Assembly: GCA_022605955.1 (NCBI GenBank)
Contig: JAKCOZ010000001.1
Span: 99,108,211 to 99,172,210, forward strand
DNA: 64,000 bases
Direction: 5' to 3'
From: Rallus limicola
Lineage: Eukaryota; Chordata; Aves; Gruiformes; Rallidae
A program made the position numbers and the translations under genes. The notes under the pieces were generated by a model. It did not search any database. It was not told the DNA's origin and saw nothing but the letters and a program-made list of their open reading frames with translations. This document shows, piece after piece, positions 49,001 through 61,253 of the stretch (the first letter of the stretch is position 1; the number at the start of each line of letters is the position of its first letter).

Positions 49001-49415
49001 GGCAGGGTGCACATGGTGCGTTCCAGGGGACCAGGAGCAATGTAGGAAAGTTCTACGGATGGTGCTAATTCATTTAGCTCCAGGAAGCTGTACATCAGAG
49101 GTTATACTGATGAAGAAGTTTGCAAAAAATGCTGATTGCTGTTTCTGAAACAAGAGAGTCAAAATGATTTCACAAACTTTTCACAAAAAAATTTAGCACT
49201 ATGGGGTTTAAAACCAGAAGCTCCCATTCTGGGTTGTGATAACTTGTCCCCTATGGTGGGGAGTGGGAGTCCCACCACCTGGTGTCTCTTATGCTGTTCC
49301 AAAGCAGTTTTCCCTCTGTCTCCAGTTTGAGATCCCAAAGGATCACATGTGCTACAGAAAGCAGAATGTGTTATTGGATGTATACTCTCTTTTTAACTAC
49401 AGCTGAATGACCCTA
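46011..49415. other. AT-rich unique sequence
   Basis: No repeat family or gene was recognised. Parts near 46340-46790 and 49000-49330 are richer in GC than the background but show no coding pattern I can identify. Confidence 0.5.
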
Positions 49416-49750
49416 TGTCCTGGTTTCAGCTGAGAGTTATTTTTTATATCTGGTTGCAATTATAATGCTGTGGTATGAGAATAATACTGATAACACACTG
49501 AATGTTTTAATTGTTGCTAGGTAGCTGTGTCTACACTAACGGAAGGACTTTCCAGCTTTTCACTGCTATTGCTGTTGTTGCTATTATCGTTACTACTACA
49601 ATTATTATTCTTTTCCTTTGTTAGCCTATGAAACTGTCTATTTTAACCCTTTTGTTTTTTGTTTTTTTTTTTCCCCATTCTTCTTCCTATCCCCTTGACG
49701 AGGAAGCATGAGCAAGTGGTGCTTAGTTAGTGGCTCTGGTTAAACCATCA
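49416..49750 (+). mobile_element. Solo LTR, family A, shortened
   Basis: Begins TGTCCTGGTTTCAGCTGAGA and ends 'GGTTAAACCATCA', the two family A termini in the same orientation. Between them are the 'AATACTGATAACACACTGAA' and 'TTGTTGCTAGGTAGCTGTG' segments near the 5' side and 'GAAACTGTCTATTTTAACCC' near the 3' side. The TATA region seen in the 3347 copy is missing. No clear target duplication was found. Confidence 0.9.
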
Positions 49751-50281
49751 TGCCTGAAAACTTAGGTTTAAGGCATTTGTAAAATAATTTTCCAAGTTAC
49801 TAAAGGCTTAGACCTTCTCATTCAGCATGGCAGCATGTCTTGGTCTCTCATGAAATAGTAAGAGTGTAGATATTTAATGTCAGGGCCATGAAGGGACTAT
49901 TAGACCCACACTACGTCCCTGAACAGCTCCACCTGGGACACCCTCCTGCCCTAGATCCCCCGTCCCAGGAGGCATATATTTTTTTGGAAAGCATTCCAAT
50001 TTCTCATAAGACTCACTGTCAATTCACTCTATCATCAACATACAGCACAAAAAACCCGCCCAAAAAAACAAACAAAACCACCCTCCATATTTTCTGGTCT
50101 TAATAGAAGGACTATAAATAAGGGCAATGTTGATTAAAAGGTTTTGGGGAAAGTTATGGAACAGTCTTTAATACATTTGCCTTGACCTTTTTGAACCTAC
50201 TTATGCTTCTAGCTTTCACATTCTATGATAATAATCTCCCCAGTTTACCTATGTGGTACCCGGGGAAAAGTGTTCTTACTG

Positions 50282-50653
50282 TTACTTTTTAATTACTGCC
50301 TGAGTGTCCCCTGCTCCTTGCCTTGATAACAATTTCTTATAGTTCTTCTTGACATTCATGATTCTCTCTGCAGAGAAACTGTTTTGGACCTGTACTGAAA
50401 TTGTTCTGTATGGTTTTGTTTCGTTCTTTGATGCTCTACTATTTTTAATTACCTCTGTGTTACTAAGCTTTAAACTACTGTTCTGAACTGTCCCTAAACT
50501 ACTTTGTTTTCTAGAAGAACATGGTAAAATGTTAATTTTCTCTGAGAAATCCAAGTGTCTGCATCTTTTTCCCAGTTGGTTTAAATGTTGATGTTGTTCC
50601 TGCTTGGCTGAGAAGTTGTGCCTGTCTCCAAAAAGCTCACTAACATTGCACAT
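50282..50653 (-). other. Unassigned 123-residue ORF, possible exon
   Basis: This minus-strand ORF starts at an ATG at 50653 and stops at 50284. The product is polar, rich in Ser, Lys, Asn and Gln, with no transmembrane segment and no family I recognise; stretches include ELFGDRHNFSAKQEQ and KKNYKKLLSRQGAGDTQAV. It is not part of any CR1 or LTR. Two bases after the stop is a strong splice donor, CAGTAAGAAC (GTAAGA beginning at 50279, minus strand). The weak acceptor side and the stop before the donor argue against a normal internal exon. It could be a terminal exon, a decayed exon or chance. Confidence 0.3.
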
Positions 50654-50670
50654 TAGAATATTTAGATAAC

Positions 50671-50723
50671 CCAAAAAAAACCCCCGAACCCAAGCCCAAA
50701 CCCAAAACCAACCAAACAAAACC
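50671..50723 (-). repeat. C/A-rich tract (G/T-rich on the minus strand)
   Basis: On the minus strand it reads GGTTGGTTTTGGG, GGGTTCGGGGG and a long T run. It sits just upstream of the ORF at 50282-50653 and produces the hydrophobic head that an ORF finder adds to it. Confidence 0.88.
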
Positions 50724-52062
50724 AAGTGATACAGTAAGGTGGATTCTTTTGTATTGTATGCTTAATTTTCCTCCTTTTGCATTTTATGAACTGATATTAA
50801 TGGAACAGTCCAGTAATGTCTCTCTCTAATTGTTCTAAAACGTGAGCTTGTTGTTACAGTTCTGGTAGATCTTGTATTAAGCTCTGAAGAAAAACCAAGC
50901 AGTCTTCAGCAAGGCTGTTTCATTTCAGGTAACAAAGTGCTAAAAAAGTATTCCCTATGAATATAAATATGTTTAAACTACCAAATTTTGTGTTTCACAA
51001 GCTTTTGGTGTCATGTTGTTTTATTTTTTCTTTAGAAGGTAGTAAGTTTATATTCTGAATACAAAAACAGTGCTTTTCATATCAGTAGTAAGGCACCTAT
51101 ACAAGCTCAGGCAGCAAGAATATAATCTTAGATCTTCTATTCAGTACCTTGTGTTATTTTCTTACTTAACTTCATAGAAAACTTACTGTAATCAGAGGCA
51201 ATCTTTTGTCTTTTTTTTTAATCCTTAAACAAAGAACATGTTTTTCCAATTTCGTTTCAGTTGTACTGCTTACATAATGTTTCCTTTAAAAAAAATTAAT
51301 TCATATATTTTTTGAATTCACTCTCCTTTATTCTTAATGCTTCTAAGAGTTTCCTTCTGGAGCTTAGATTTACTTAAGATAAACTAAGTCTTCTGACATT
51401 CTGGAGCAATACTGACCAACCTAAAAAAAGTATTCAACATTTCGCCTTGATTTTCTTCTAGCAGTTTCAAAAGGAAACAGTAAATAAGCCAGAGAAGTTA
51501 TCCACAGGCTGAATTACTTCAGGACATTGTCTTTTATCACTTAAAGTAGTCAGTGAATTTTATTTCATGCTGCAGTTAAAGACTATGGCACAGGGTCCTG
51601 AGTGATCTTTGAACATAATTTCATGTTTTCTATCTCATGAGAAGAGGAATGACTGTTTCTCTTTCTTCTGCTCCTATTTTATGTGATATATAGTGTAATC
51701 ATAGTAAAGTTTACAGTGGTTGTTATTTATTTTTTTATATTTTTAAATGGACAAGTAACAATGTCAGTACGGATATCCAAAGTAACAGATGCTTTCAAAA
51801 TATCCAATTTTAATACAATAAGGCTAATGTAAATTATCAAAATAGAAATGTCCTCTTTTGGGAAAAGAACAGAAAGGAAGAAATCACACTTCTGACAATG
51901 GAATGATGTTTTCTTCCTTGTACTGCTTATCTTTAACCAGACAGCATCAATAAATATCCCTAGCATCTGACTCCTTTGGTGGTTTAGGCTAATTCACGCA
52001 AGACTTTCCTTTTGGTGAACTGAGATTAATCATTCATGCCTTCATCTTCCTGACTCTGTTTT

Positions 52063-52094
52063 CACACACAAACATACACACACACACACACACC
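52063..52094 (+). repeat. (CA)n microsatellite
   Basis: Imperfect CA repeats, perfect over about 52076-52093, ending in CCCC. A second A/C-rich patch follows about 480 bases on. Confidence 0.93.
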
Positions 52095-53783
52095 CCAATC
52101 TTCTTATTTTCAGAAAAATAATTCTCTTGGCAATAGAGTACACAATGTTTCTTTTCTACCTCTCCAATAGAAACTGTTTGAGACAAGCCTTTCCTAGGCA
52201 GTACCATCTGTAACTGATCCTTACCTTACTACTTGCTCCCACATGGTTTGCTGCAATTTTTTTTATACCCCTAAACCCCTTTATTTGCTTTCTTATAGTT
52301 GTTGGGTGAAAATAGCTATTGTGTGACAGAAGTGCATCAGGCTAAGATAAATTTGGACCTTCCCAATTATTGGAGAAAAATCAGGAGGGACATAGAGTAG
52401 GACACAAACTTTTCCATTGAAATGGAAGATTTAGTTGTGTGTATGGAAATAACTTGTGGGTAGAAGATGGGAATGCAAGTGATAGATGAGGTGGTAAAAG
52501 GACAGATTAGCAGCTATAGTCTTCAATAGCACATTCTTAAAATACCTATCTTCTCTGCCACTCCAGCCTCACCCCACACACACAACACACACCCCGCACC
52601 CCCCGCTCCTCACTCCCAAACTCCTTGACATTCTTTTTCAGTTAATTCTTCTCATCAATGTGTTGGTTTTGGTTTTTTTTTTTTTTTTTAATTCTAAATA
52701 GGAAAGAAAATAAAAGTGGTTAAAAAAAAATCTTAAAAAAATAATCTGTAGTATATGCCCTCATAATTTCATGATTATTTCTTTGATTTATTCCTTCCTC
52801 TCACTTATACAAAAATGCAATTTTGATGGTTATTAGTAACTGTTAATGTAAGAACACAGCACATTTCCAGCATTTTTTTCTCATTTTGATCACCAAAATT
52901 TAGCCTTTATATGAACAACTGTAACAGATGCAGCTGCTCTGACATTTCCGCAAAGCATTATGAAGCAAAAGCTAACAGTGCCATGCTCAGGAACAAACTG
53001 CCACAAGGGCAAGTCCTGGTATTAGGTCTCTAGTAATTAGGTAAATGTACACTTGAGGTTACATTTATGCCATCCATTTGTATCAGATTCTCAAATTTAA
53101 TAGTATACTGTGTCTCATACCTACTTTGAAGACAATTTTTTTTAACACTTATTAGGAGACATAAATAATTCAGTGTATAATAATGCAAAATAAATCCGTT
53201 AAGAAAAAAAGCCCTAGGGCAGGAAGCCTGGATTTCACAAAGCCATGAACAAAATAGTTTTCCTGGAGGCCATGTTTCCTACTGTGTGACCATGTATAAG
53301 AAGAATGGTCAAAACAGGTTATAGAATCTATAATGTCATAATGCAAATATAGTAAAGCCTATGCTTAACACGTACCTAATGCAAATAAGGGAACTGTGAT
53401 TCCATCATATTCAGCAGACAGAAATACTGTCTTGTAAAATGGCAGTAGAGTTGATCATCCCGTGTCAAGAGCGATGATTCAGCAGAGATGAGAGGAATGC
53501 TTGAAGGAGCCCTGAGTTACCCTCAGGTGGCATGTTCAGTGTGCTGGAAGCAGGATGGTCCAGTTGACATCCTGCTCTAACAGCTACCAGAGAGTGATAG
53601 TTTCATGGTTATACGTTGAAACATTCTTTTTAGTAGCTTTAGGTTGCTGATTTTAAAATCCTTAAATAAAGATAACAGAACCCAGAAGGAAAAACAGAAC
53701 CTGCAAAACAACCCCAAGCATATTGCAGTATTTTCTTTCAAAGTATTCTATCTGGTGGACAAATGAGGCTCTGGTTAGTTCAC

Positions 53784-53823
53784 AATTTGAAAGGATTCAG
53801 TACAAAATTTGAAAGGATTCAGT
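53784..53823 (+). repeat. Short tandem repeat, 22-base period
   Basis: AATTTGAAAGGATTCAGT occurs at 53784-53801 and again at 53806-53823. Confidence 0.92.
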
Positions 53824-54839
53824 GTAAAACAGTATAGCTGAGCACAGCGCACCACACAAGACAATTATTTTAGATGGAATCTGATTTCTTAATAATATAG
53901 AACTTGCTTGTTTATGTGTTTTAGGAATACTGTGTTTGGTATAATAAGGTTGAGTAATACACTCCAAATGCATTTTAATTGTTTGAGAAATAGTTTGATT
54001 AATGCAATAGCCAAGGCTTAATGATATGTATAAGATGCACAGTTATTTCCATAATGCCTGCAAAATCTTTGCAGCCAAAATATTATCATATGTTTTTCTT
54101 TCCTTTCCTATTTTATGAATACGCTTCTGCTGATGCAATCCATCTGTGTCTCTTGGATCTTATCCAAAGGCTGTCCATGCTCCAATGCCAGTACCTATAT
54201 GTTCTATCATAGAATAAATGGACACATACAGATATTGATTAATACATGACATGTTTCCATTAAAAATTATGTATTGGAGGACTTATTTATCAAAGACTGC
54301 TGAGGCATATTGGTTTAAAAAAAAACCCAAAACACAACACGACACATTAAAACAATTTATGTTTCTTGATAGTACCAAAAAAAACCAAAAACCCAGCAGT
54401 GGTGCCACTTTCTAGAAAGCTATTACAATTTGTCAAATATTTTATTGTCAGCAATAGATGAGGACTTGTGACTAAATCTTAATTAAGAATGATTAATTAA
54501 GTAGTATTTAATTGTATGTTGAGAAGGTAGGTGCTGATTGGATTATTTGGCTTTCTGAGCCTCAATACATATCGTGAATTCTTCATACTGAATGTTAAAT
54601 ACATGATCAATCATTTGCTACTCTCTACCACAAAAAGAAGGTAAAAATTATTATTTTTAAATTTCATGTCACCATTAGTATAAAAGAAAACTGTATCTTT
54701 GCTCATAATTGCTACTACTTAACATCTCAGAACAGGCTGCTTTTTTTTTTTCTTCAGTGTATCTCCACACGCAGAAGGGCACGAGGTGACTCAGCACAGC
54801 AAGCTGCATTTGTAAAAGGTAAATTTCTTTTGCCAATCC

Positions 54840-55730
54840 ACTTAACAGTTTTAGTAATTTTAGTGAACAGAGCAGCAGATATATCTTGACTTTGACCATC
54901 AACAACGTCTCCCATGATATTCTTGTAGTCAAAGTGGAGCTATTGGATAAGTGGGCAATAAGGTGGGTGAAACAGTGACTGGACTTTCAGATTTAAAGGA
55001 TAAGGTTGCTGGCACGAAGTCCAAGTGGCAGTTTGTGAGCAGCAGTATCCCTCAGGTATTAATATAGGAGGAAGTACTGTTTAATATCTTTATTAATGAT
55101 TTAGAAGATGGGACAGATTGCCCACTCAGCAAGCCAAATAGAGGAGGAGGACTTGTCTTCAAAGTGTGTTCAGTAGGCTGGAGGAATGGGCTGATAAAAA
55201 CCACTTGAAGCTGTACAAAACAAAGGTGAGGTAGGCTGGACTGGGATGGTCTAATCTTATATACCATGCAGGGTGCCAACACAGCACTGTGTCTGGTTTT
55301 GGGCTCTCATTACAAGAAAGACAGGGACATCCTGGAACAAGACATTTGCAGGAGCACTAAAATCATCAGGAGGCTGGAGCACATGGTATATGTAAAAAGG
55401 CTGAAATAGTTGACTGTTCATTCTCAAATGAAGAAGGGTGGAGAGGACCTAACTGCTGTGTACAGGTTGCCTGATGGGAGGATAGAAGATGAAGATAGCA
55501 GATTAAGATTTCCAGTTTTACTGGAAATTTCAAAGAAATATAAACAAAAGCATGGCTAACATGTGGGTGTCTGGAATGAACTGTCCGGAAAGATTATGAG
55601 ATCTCTGTTCTTCAATATTTTCAAAACTTGAGTGGTGATTGGACCAGATACCCTCTGGAAAGCCCCTTTAGACCCTTTTAGCCCTATTATTTAGGCCCCT
55701 TTAGGCCCATTATTCTGTGGCTAAACCATT
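54840..55730 (+). mobile_element. Old CR1 LINE with reverse transcriptase remnant
   Basis: Diverged plus-strand CR1. The RT part includes 'CAACGTCTCCCATGATATTC' near 54902 and 'TTTAATATCTTTATTAATGA' near 55080 (the FNIFINDLD region). It then runs 'CCACTCAGCAAG' straight into 'CCAAATAGAGG' at about 55133, so the FADD codons that normally lie between these phrases are missing. The C-terminus ('CATCAGGAGGCTGGAGCAC' near 55364) and a decayed 3' UTR with a doubled CCCCTTTAG phrase follow. Confidence 0.82.
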
Positions 55731-58700
55731 CTAGAATGTTGAATCCAGAAAAAATTTTTCCTCTATGTTAGCTTCATTAACAATGCAAAATAGATTGGAA
55801 AACAAGAATTCTTAATGTAAAACTTAATGTCTGCGTTTGTCACCCTACTAAACTCAAAAAGTCATACTATTTGGTAAGGAGCTAAGAGGGATGGCACATT
55901 TACTCTATTGTGATACTTGCTACTGCTGCATTAAAAGATAAGAAACCGTACATTAACTCAGAAATGTATAAATGCCTACTATTTTCTAATATTTTTTAGA
56001 AAGTTTGTCAAAATATTTCTCACAATTTCTGCAGATGTGATTCAAATTTGGTATTCATGTCATCTCTTGCAAAACAATAGCCCTCAAATCTTTGTTCTTT
56101 AATCCTTTGTTATATTCAATCAGGACTTTTCTTTGGCATTGTTAAGAATCCCTGTTTTGGAGGCTACACTAATTGACAGTTAGCAGTCTAGCAAGAACAT
56201 TTGTGGTATGTGCTGCTATTAAGTGGCCAATGATAATCCAAACTCAGGATTTAAGTTATATTATAAAGTACAATTTTTCAGTATTTAAACTTGCATTTTG
56301 TTTGCACCAACTGGTAGTATTACACTTACTAGTTCATAAATTCAAATTATTTAAAGAAAAACGATTTTCCAAGATTGAAGAAAGGAAAGACTGCAAAATA
56401 AACAAAGTAATCTATAATTTGAAAATGTCTGTATTTAACAAATATCTGGGTAAGTGGTTAAGGGTCTATTAAAATGATTCTTCCAATGACCTTTTGTTCA
56501 TTTAAACTTGTATTAATCCAAATTAGACTTGATTCTGAAGAGAAAGAAAATATGTTAATGAATTTTTTCTGTAATGTTTGAAATTAATCACATAGTTTTA
56601 CTTTCATTGAATTTTATATAGGTTTCATTTGATTTGTTATCATAACAGTTTAATTATAAGCAAAAACAAATGCAAAAAAGCAAATTAACAGCTTCTAAAG
56701 CTGAGAACATCAGAAGAAAAACAAGTAGTTTTAACAATATTTAATTTCAATTTGAAAGATAAGCTAAACTGAAAGAAAATGGTCTAATTGAAAAGGTCTT
56801 ACCCAATTAGTTAATAAGAGTTTCAGGATAATTTGGTCTTTGGCTGCTGTACTACCTCCAGGATTTAGAGAAGGAGTTCTTTATTTGCTGTTGACTTTTA
56901 GAAGCCAGAGATAATCTCCTACTTTACATTAAAATGAGAGAAAACTCTTCAGCAAAACTAATGACAAATTCATCATTATGTATTGAACTATATTCCTCAT
57001 GTCACAGCAGATTTTAAAATTATGAAGGAACATAAAGATATGTTGTTCTAAATAAGTTATGTTTCCCAACATTGAAAAATAGAAGCAGAATATAACAGAA
57101 CAAGGCCCCAAAACAGTTGAGAGAAATGTGGTTCTGTAGTACATCTATGAATCAGCATCAGAAGTTCCCTTTTTGTACAATCCTGAGAATATGATACATT
57201 ACACACTCCAGTTTTATAAAGGTGGAGTAAGTATATCTGAACATACTACAAATTTAAGGAATCTCACATTTATTTTTCTGGATTAAATATTTCAATGTAT
57301 TTATTTATTTCAGTGGTTGGAACAAGGAGCCATAAAACTGTCCAGCTGATCTGTGAAATTAGTTTTGGAGCATTAAAAATTCTTTGGTCTATAATAATGA
57401 CCTGTACTTCTCCAAGTTTACCTATTCTGTAACACTTGGTTCTCAGACTCATAAGAATTTCCTGTAGGAACACTTGCTTAATTGGCTAGCATTAGCAAAT
57501 GAAAAATACCTTTATATCTACTAGGAGAATCATGTTCATGGACTAAGAAGGAACAAACTTCAAGAACTGGATATATTTAAAGCAAAAGAATTTTTTTTTT
57601 CAGATTTTCATTTTACTTTGTTAATGTTACAGAATAAACAAACTTACTTACATTTCTTTTTCTTCCATAATAAAACTGAGAGTTTGGGGCCTTTCTGTCA
57701 AGTTGAGCTGAGAAGTGATTAGGGTTTTAAATTGCTTAAAAACCCCTCTGAACTAAATACAATTATTGAATGGGTTTAAGTTGTGTGTATATACGTAGAT
57801 CCATATATACGCACATGGGCTTTTGTAGTTGCATGTAACTCTGATACTGAAATGGGCTTATGTACATATAGTAGGATGGTGAGCAATGTGTGATTTTCTT
57901 TCCATGCAGATGATGTTGCCTGTTCTCAATTCTGTTGTGGAAATGGTGAGTCATTTTAATTTGAGTAGGCAAATTGCTGCTGATAAAGTATTTCAGCAAG
58001 AATCTGGCATTTATTTGCATGCTTCATAGCAGCATGAACAAGTTCCAAAATTATGGATTGAAATTCAAGTTGACTAGTATTCATGCATTGCAAAATAATA
58101 AGAGGAAAACATATTTAAATTTGGCTGGATGAGGTCAAGTAATGAACTATGCACAATGACAAACAGGTATTGGTAGTTGAAAAAAAATTCTTCAGTTAGT
58201 TACAGCCGCAAAATTTGTATTTGCATTTCTGATTAAAAATTGTCCATAATTGCCAGTATCTAAAATGGGTAAAAAACCCATTATGACAGAAAGGATCTTG
58301 TAATCACTGAGTTTGAATCTTTGTGAATTTAATCTGAAGGAGTATTTGATTTCCATAATAAAAATTCTAACAGGAGTACTGACTTCTTAGTAATTACAAT
58401 AAGGGAGGTGACTTCTATAGCAGTAATGTAAATGACCGGAGGATCACTTTTTGATGCTGAGGACTAGTGAATTCTGTCTAGCCTGTGCTACTACAGCTGC
58501 TGTTGCCCACAGTATGTTGAGGGTGTCCCAGCTGCAGGGTGTTATCCTTGGCCTTTTAACAGAAAACATCCTACAAGCCTTTTCATCCTCTGAACTATTC
58601 TTCTCAGGCACTAGAGATGATGTTCCTCTCTCCTTTGCCCTATCCAGTGTATGTCATTGTGAGCCCTTTATAAAGTGTTCAGCATCACACAACTTCAGAC

Positions 58701-59257
58701 TGTGGAGCCACTTTCCAATCACTTTGGAAAAGTAGAGCCTATTACATAGCTTTCTTGTGCTGCACCTTACAGTGCTCATTCTGGGGTTACTGCTGTTTCT
58801 GTTCACTGTAACATTTCTCAGACAGTGTGAGGTCCATTCAGTTTCTGAAACTTGAGGCTACCAGGATGATGGTCAGCATCATGATGGAGACCGCATGTTT
58901 CTGATGGGAAGATGTTGAACTACAAATGTGGCATCCCTCAGGTGCCATTGTTTTGCTGTCTCTGACTCTCATTAGTCAGTGGGTAAATGGTTTCAGACTT
59001 CAAGACCACAATAGAAGGACAATGGTGGCAGAAAGAGAAGTGATAGCAAGATTGTTGACCCATGATTAGCATCAGTAATATTTATAAGGCCTTTAGAGCT
59101 CCTTCCCTATCACAGCCCCCATAACTGAGCAGATGTATTTGCTGTAATTCAAGTTCTTTCAGAATCCTCTGTGAGTTTATCAGCAGTAGAAGCTGTCATT
59201 CCTTTCTGTGAACCATGGACACGGGACACCAAGTATTTTTGAGTATGTGTGCACTTC
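55731..59257. other. AT-rich unique sequence
   Basis: No gene or known repeat was recognised to about 58440. From 58440 to 59257 the sequence is richer in GC and unassigned. Confidence 0.5.
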
Positions 59258-59790
59258 ATGTGTGTAACCAAGCACCACAAAGCTGCTTGCTCACTCCTCC
59301 CCACCCCCGTAGAGGATGGGGAGGCGAAGAGGAAAAAACCACTCATGAGTGAAGATAAAGACAGTTTCATAGGATAACAAATGAAGAGAACAAATCATAG
59401 CAACAACACCAATAACAATAATGATATATAAATGCAATTGCTCACCACATGCAGAAGGAAAATACAACCTGATGCCCAATCTGTTTCTCAGCAGCATATC
59501 TGCCTCATGGCTGACTTTCCCAGTTACACACAGAGCATGAGGCTCTGTGGCAAGGGTCATCCCTCTGGCCAGCCTGGGCCAGCTGTCCTGGCTGTGCTCT
59601 CCCAGCTTCTGGTGCACCTGGCAGGGCATGAGGAGCTGAAAAGCCCTTGGCTTAGTGTAGGAACTGCAACTAACTCACAACAACTGTAACCATCAGTGTG
59701 TTGTTGACATTAAGCTCATATTAAATCTAAACCAGTGCTACATCAGCTAGTATAAAGAAAATTCCCTCCATCTCAACTGAAATGAGGACA
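59258..59790 (-). mobile_element. LTR, family A, antisense
   Basis: Read on the minus strand it starts TGTCCTCATTTCAGTTGAGA at 59790 and runs through 'AACACACTGATGG', 'CACAGCCAGGACAGCTGGCC', 'GAAACTGTCTTTATCTTCAC' and 'GTGGTGCTTGG' to a poorly defined 3' end near 59258. No target duplication was found. The 112-residue minus ORF in it is LTR sequence. Confidence 0.9.
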
Positions 59791-61253
59791 ATGAACAATC
59801 CAGATGACTATGCTCTTCCTGACCATGGTTTTCAGTTTGCAGGGGGTATACTGCCCTGTGAAAGGTGCCACTTCCCAGTTACAATTCTGACTTTGACCAC
59901 AACCAGAAATATCATGCTCACTTATCTTAGTTCCTTGAGTATTTCACTAAAAATTGGCTTCAGTTAATGTGTCAATTATTTCACCTCTCCTCAAAAGTCA
60001 ATCTTCATGTTTGATTTTCTGCAGTGCCATGAATTACTTGTGCAAGGACATTGGTGAGAAATTCAAAATTGATGATCCACAACAGAATTGGTCCTTGCAC
60101 TCCTTTTTGCCAGACTGTCCTTGTAACTATGACGATGCAGGAATGGAGATGTCTGTTCTTATCTGTCTGGGGGTTTGTTGCAGACCAGTCCTTACAGACA
60201 TGGTAGCAGAAAACTAAAAAATCTTTCCAGAGTTTCTGCAATGAATTTTTAAGAAGCCACAAACAAGCAAACAAAGTGCAACTGGCTTCTTTCCCTCTAA
60301 ACCCAGAGACACAGCCTTTAACAATTCTACAGCTATCTCATGTTCTGCTGGTGCTATCTGAAGAGCTTCACACTGGCAGCCTGTTTCCATGGCATGGAAT
60401 ATAGCCTCTTGTCTCTTTAGTTACAGGTCTCTCAGTTGAAACTCTCAAGATGATGTATGTCTCTTCTCCTGTTTCTCTGTCATCTCCTTTTTTCATCTCT
60501 GTAATTTATATAGATAGGAACTGTCACAAAATGCCTAATGCCTTACGTAACAATTTCTCTGCTGTTCTCCCCTAGTCAAATCCATTCTTCCTGAAAGATT
60601 TTAGTAACTCTGACTTCTTTCCCACTTACAACCACCACCTCTGTAGCAGAAGTATTCCCAGAGTATAAAAACACATAGAGGTCCTCTACCCCATTAGTCA
60701 ACAACTTTTGCAATCTCTCTGACAAAGACCAAGAAAAAAAGGTGGAGTACTGTGATTCTGGGTGAGTTACTTGCTCCCATAAAGAGAGCTCTGAACTAGA
60801 CACCTTGCCAAATTCTGGGGAATATGGCAAGGACTGGTGGAGAAGACAGTGTATGGGGTGGAAGAAGAGTATTTAGCAGCCAGCATGCCTTGAAGAAAGA
60901 ACACTGCTGCAGCATCAGAGAGAGCGGGAGGCAGACGATGTAGGAATACCAAGTTCAGGACCAATGCCACCTTCAGAACAAGGGGTTCAGTAGCACCTGA
61001 AGATCTGTGTAGGCTCACGCACAGATACAGTTGTACATCTGTTTCTCTCAGATGGCAATGACAGATATCCGCTTCTGAAGACACTCATTAAAAATACACG
61101 AGCGTATTTTGTGTGTGAAAGGCACCAAACACAAATTGTACAGCTTCCTGAACCTGGGACTTTGTAACTTGTTGGGCCATGTGTGATGTGGCAGAAGGAC
61201 ATAAGCAAGTACAGATATGAGGCCTGTTGAGATCCTACTGGAGGACTATTCAA
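59791..61253. other. GC-richer region beside the LTR, possible decayed ERV interior
   Basis: This lies on the side of the minus-strand LTR where the internal region of a provirus would be. It is richer in GC than the surroundings and has three overlapping minus-strand frames (61253-60576), as a frameshifted coding region would. I recognise no gag, pol or env motif, no polypurine tract is visible before 59790, and no second LTR lies near 61.3 kb. The call is positional only. An open plus-strand frame at 59954-60217 is also unassigned. Confidence 0.3.

Larger units (their letters stand above)
50724..54839. other. AT-rich unique sequence with small repeats
   Basis: No gene or known repeat family was recognised. 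A (CA)n tract, an A/C-rich tract near 52571-52606, and a 22-base tandem repeat lie inside. Confidence 0.55.
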
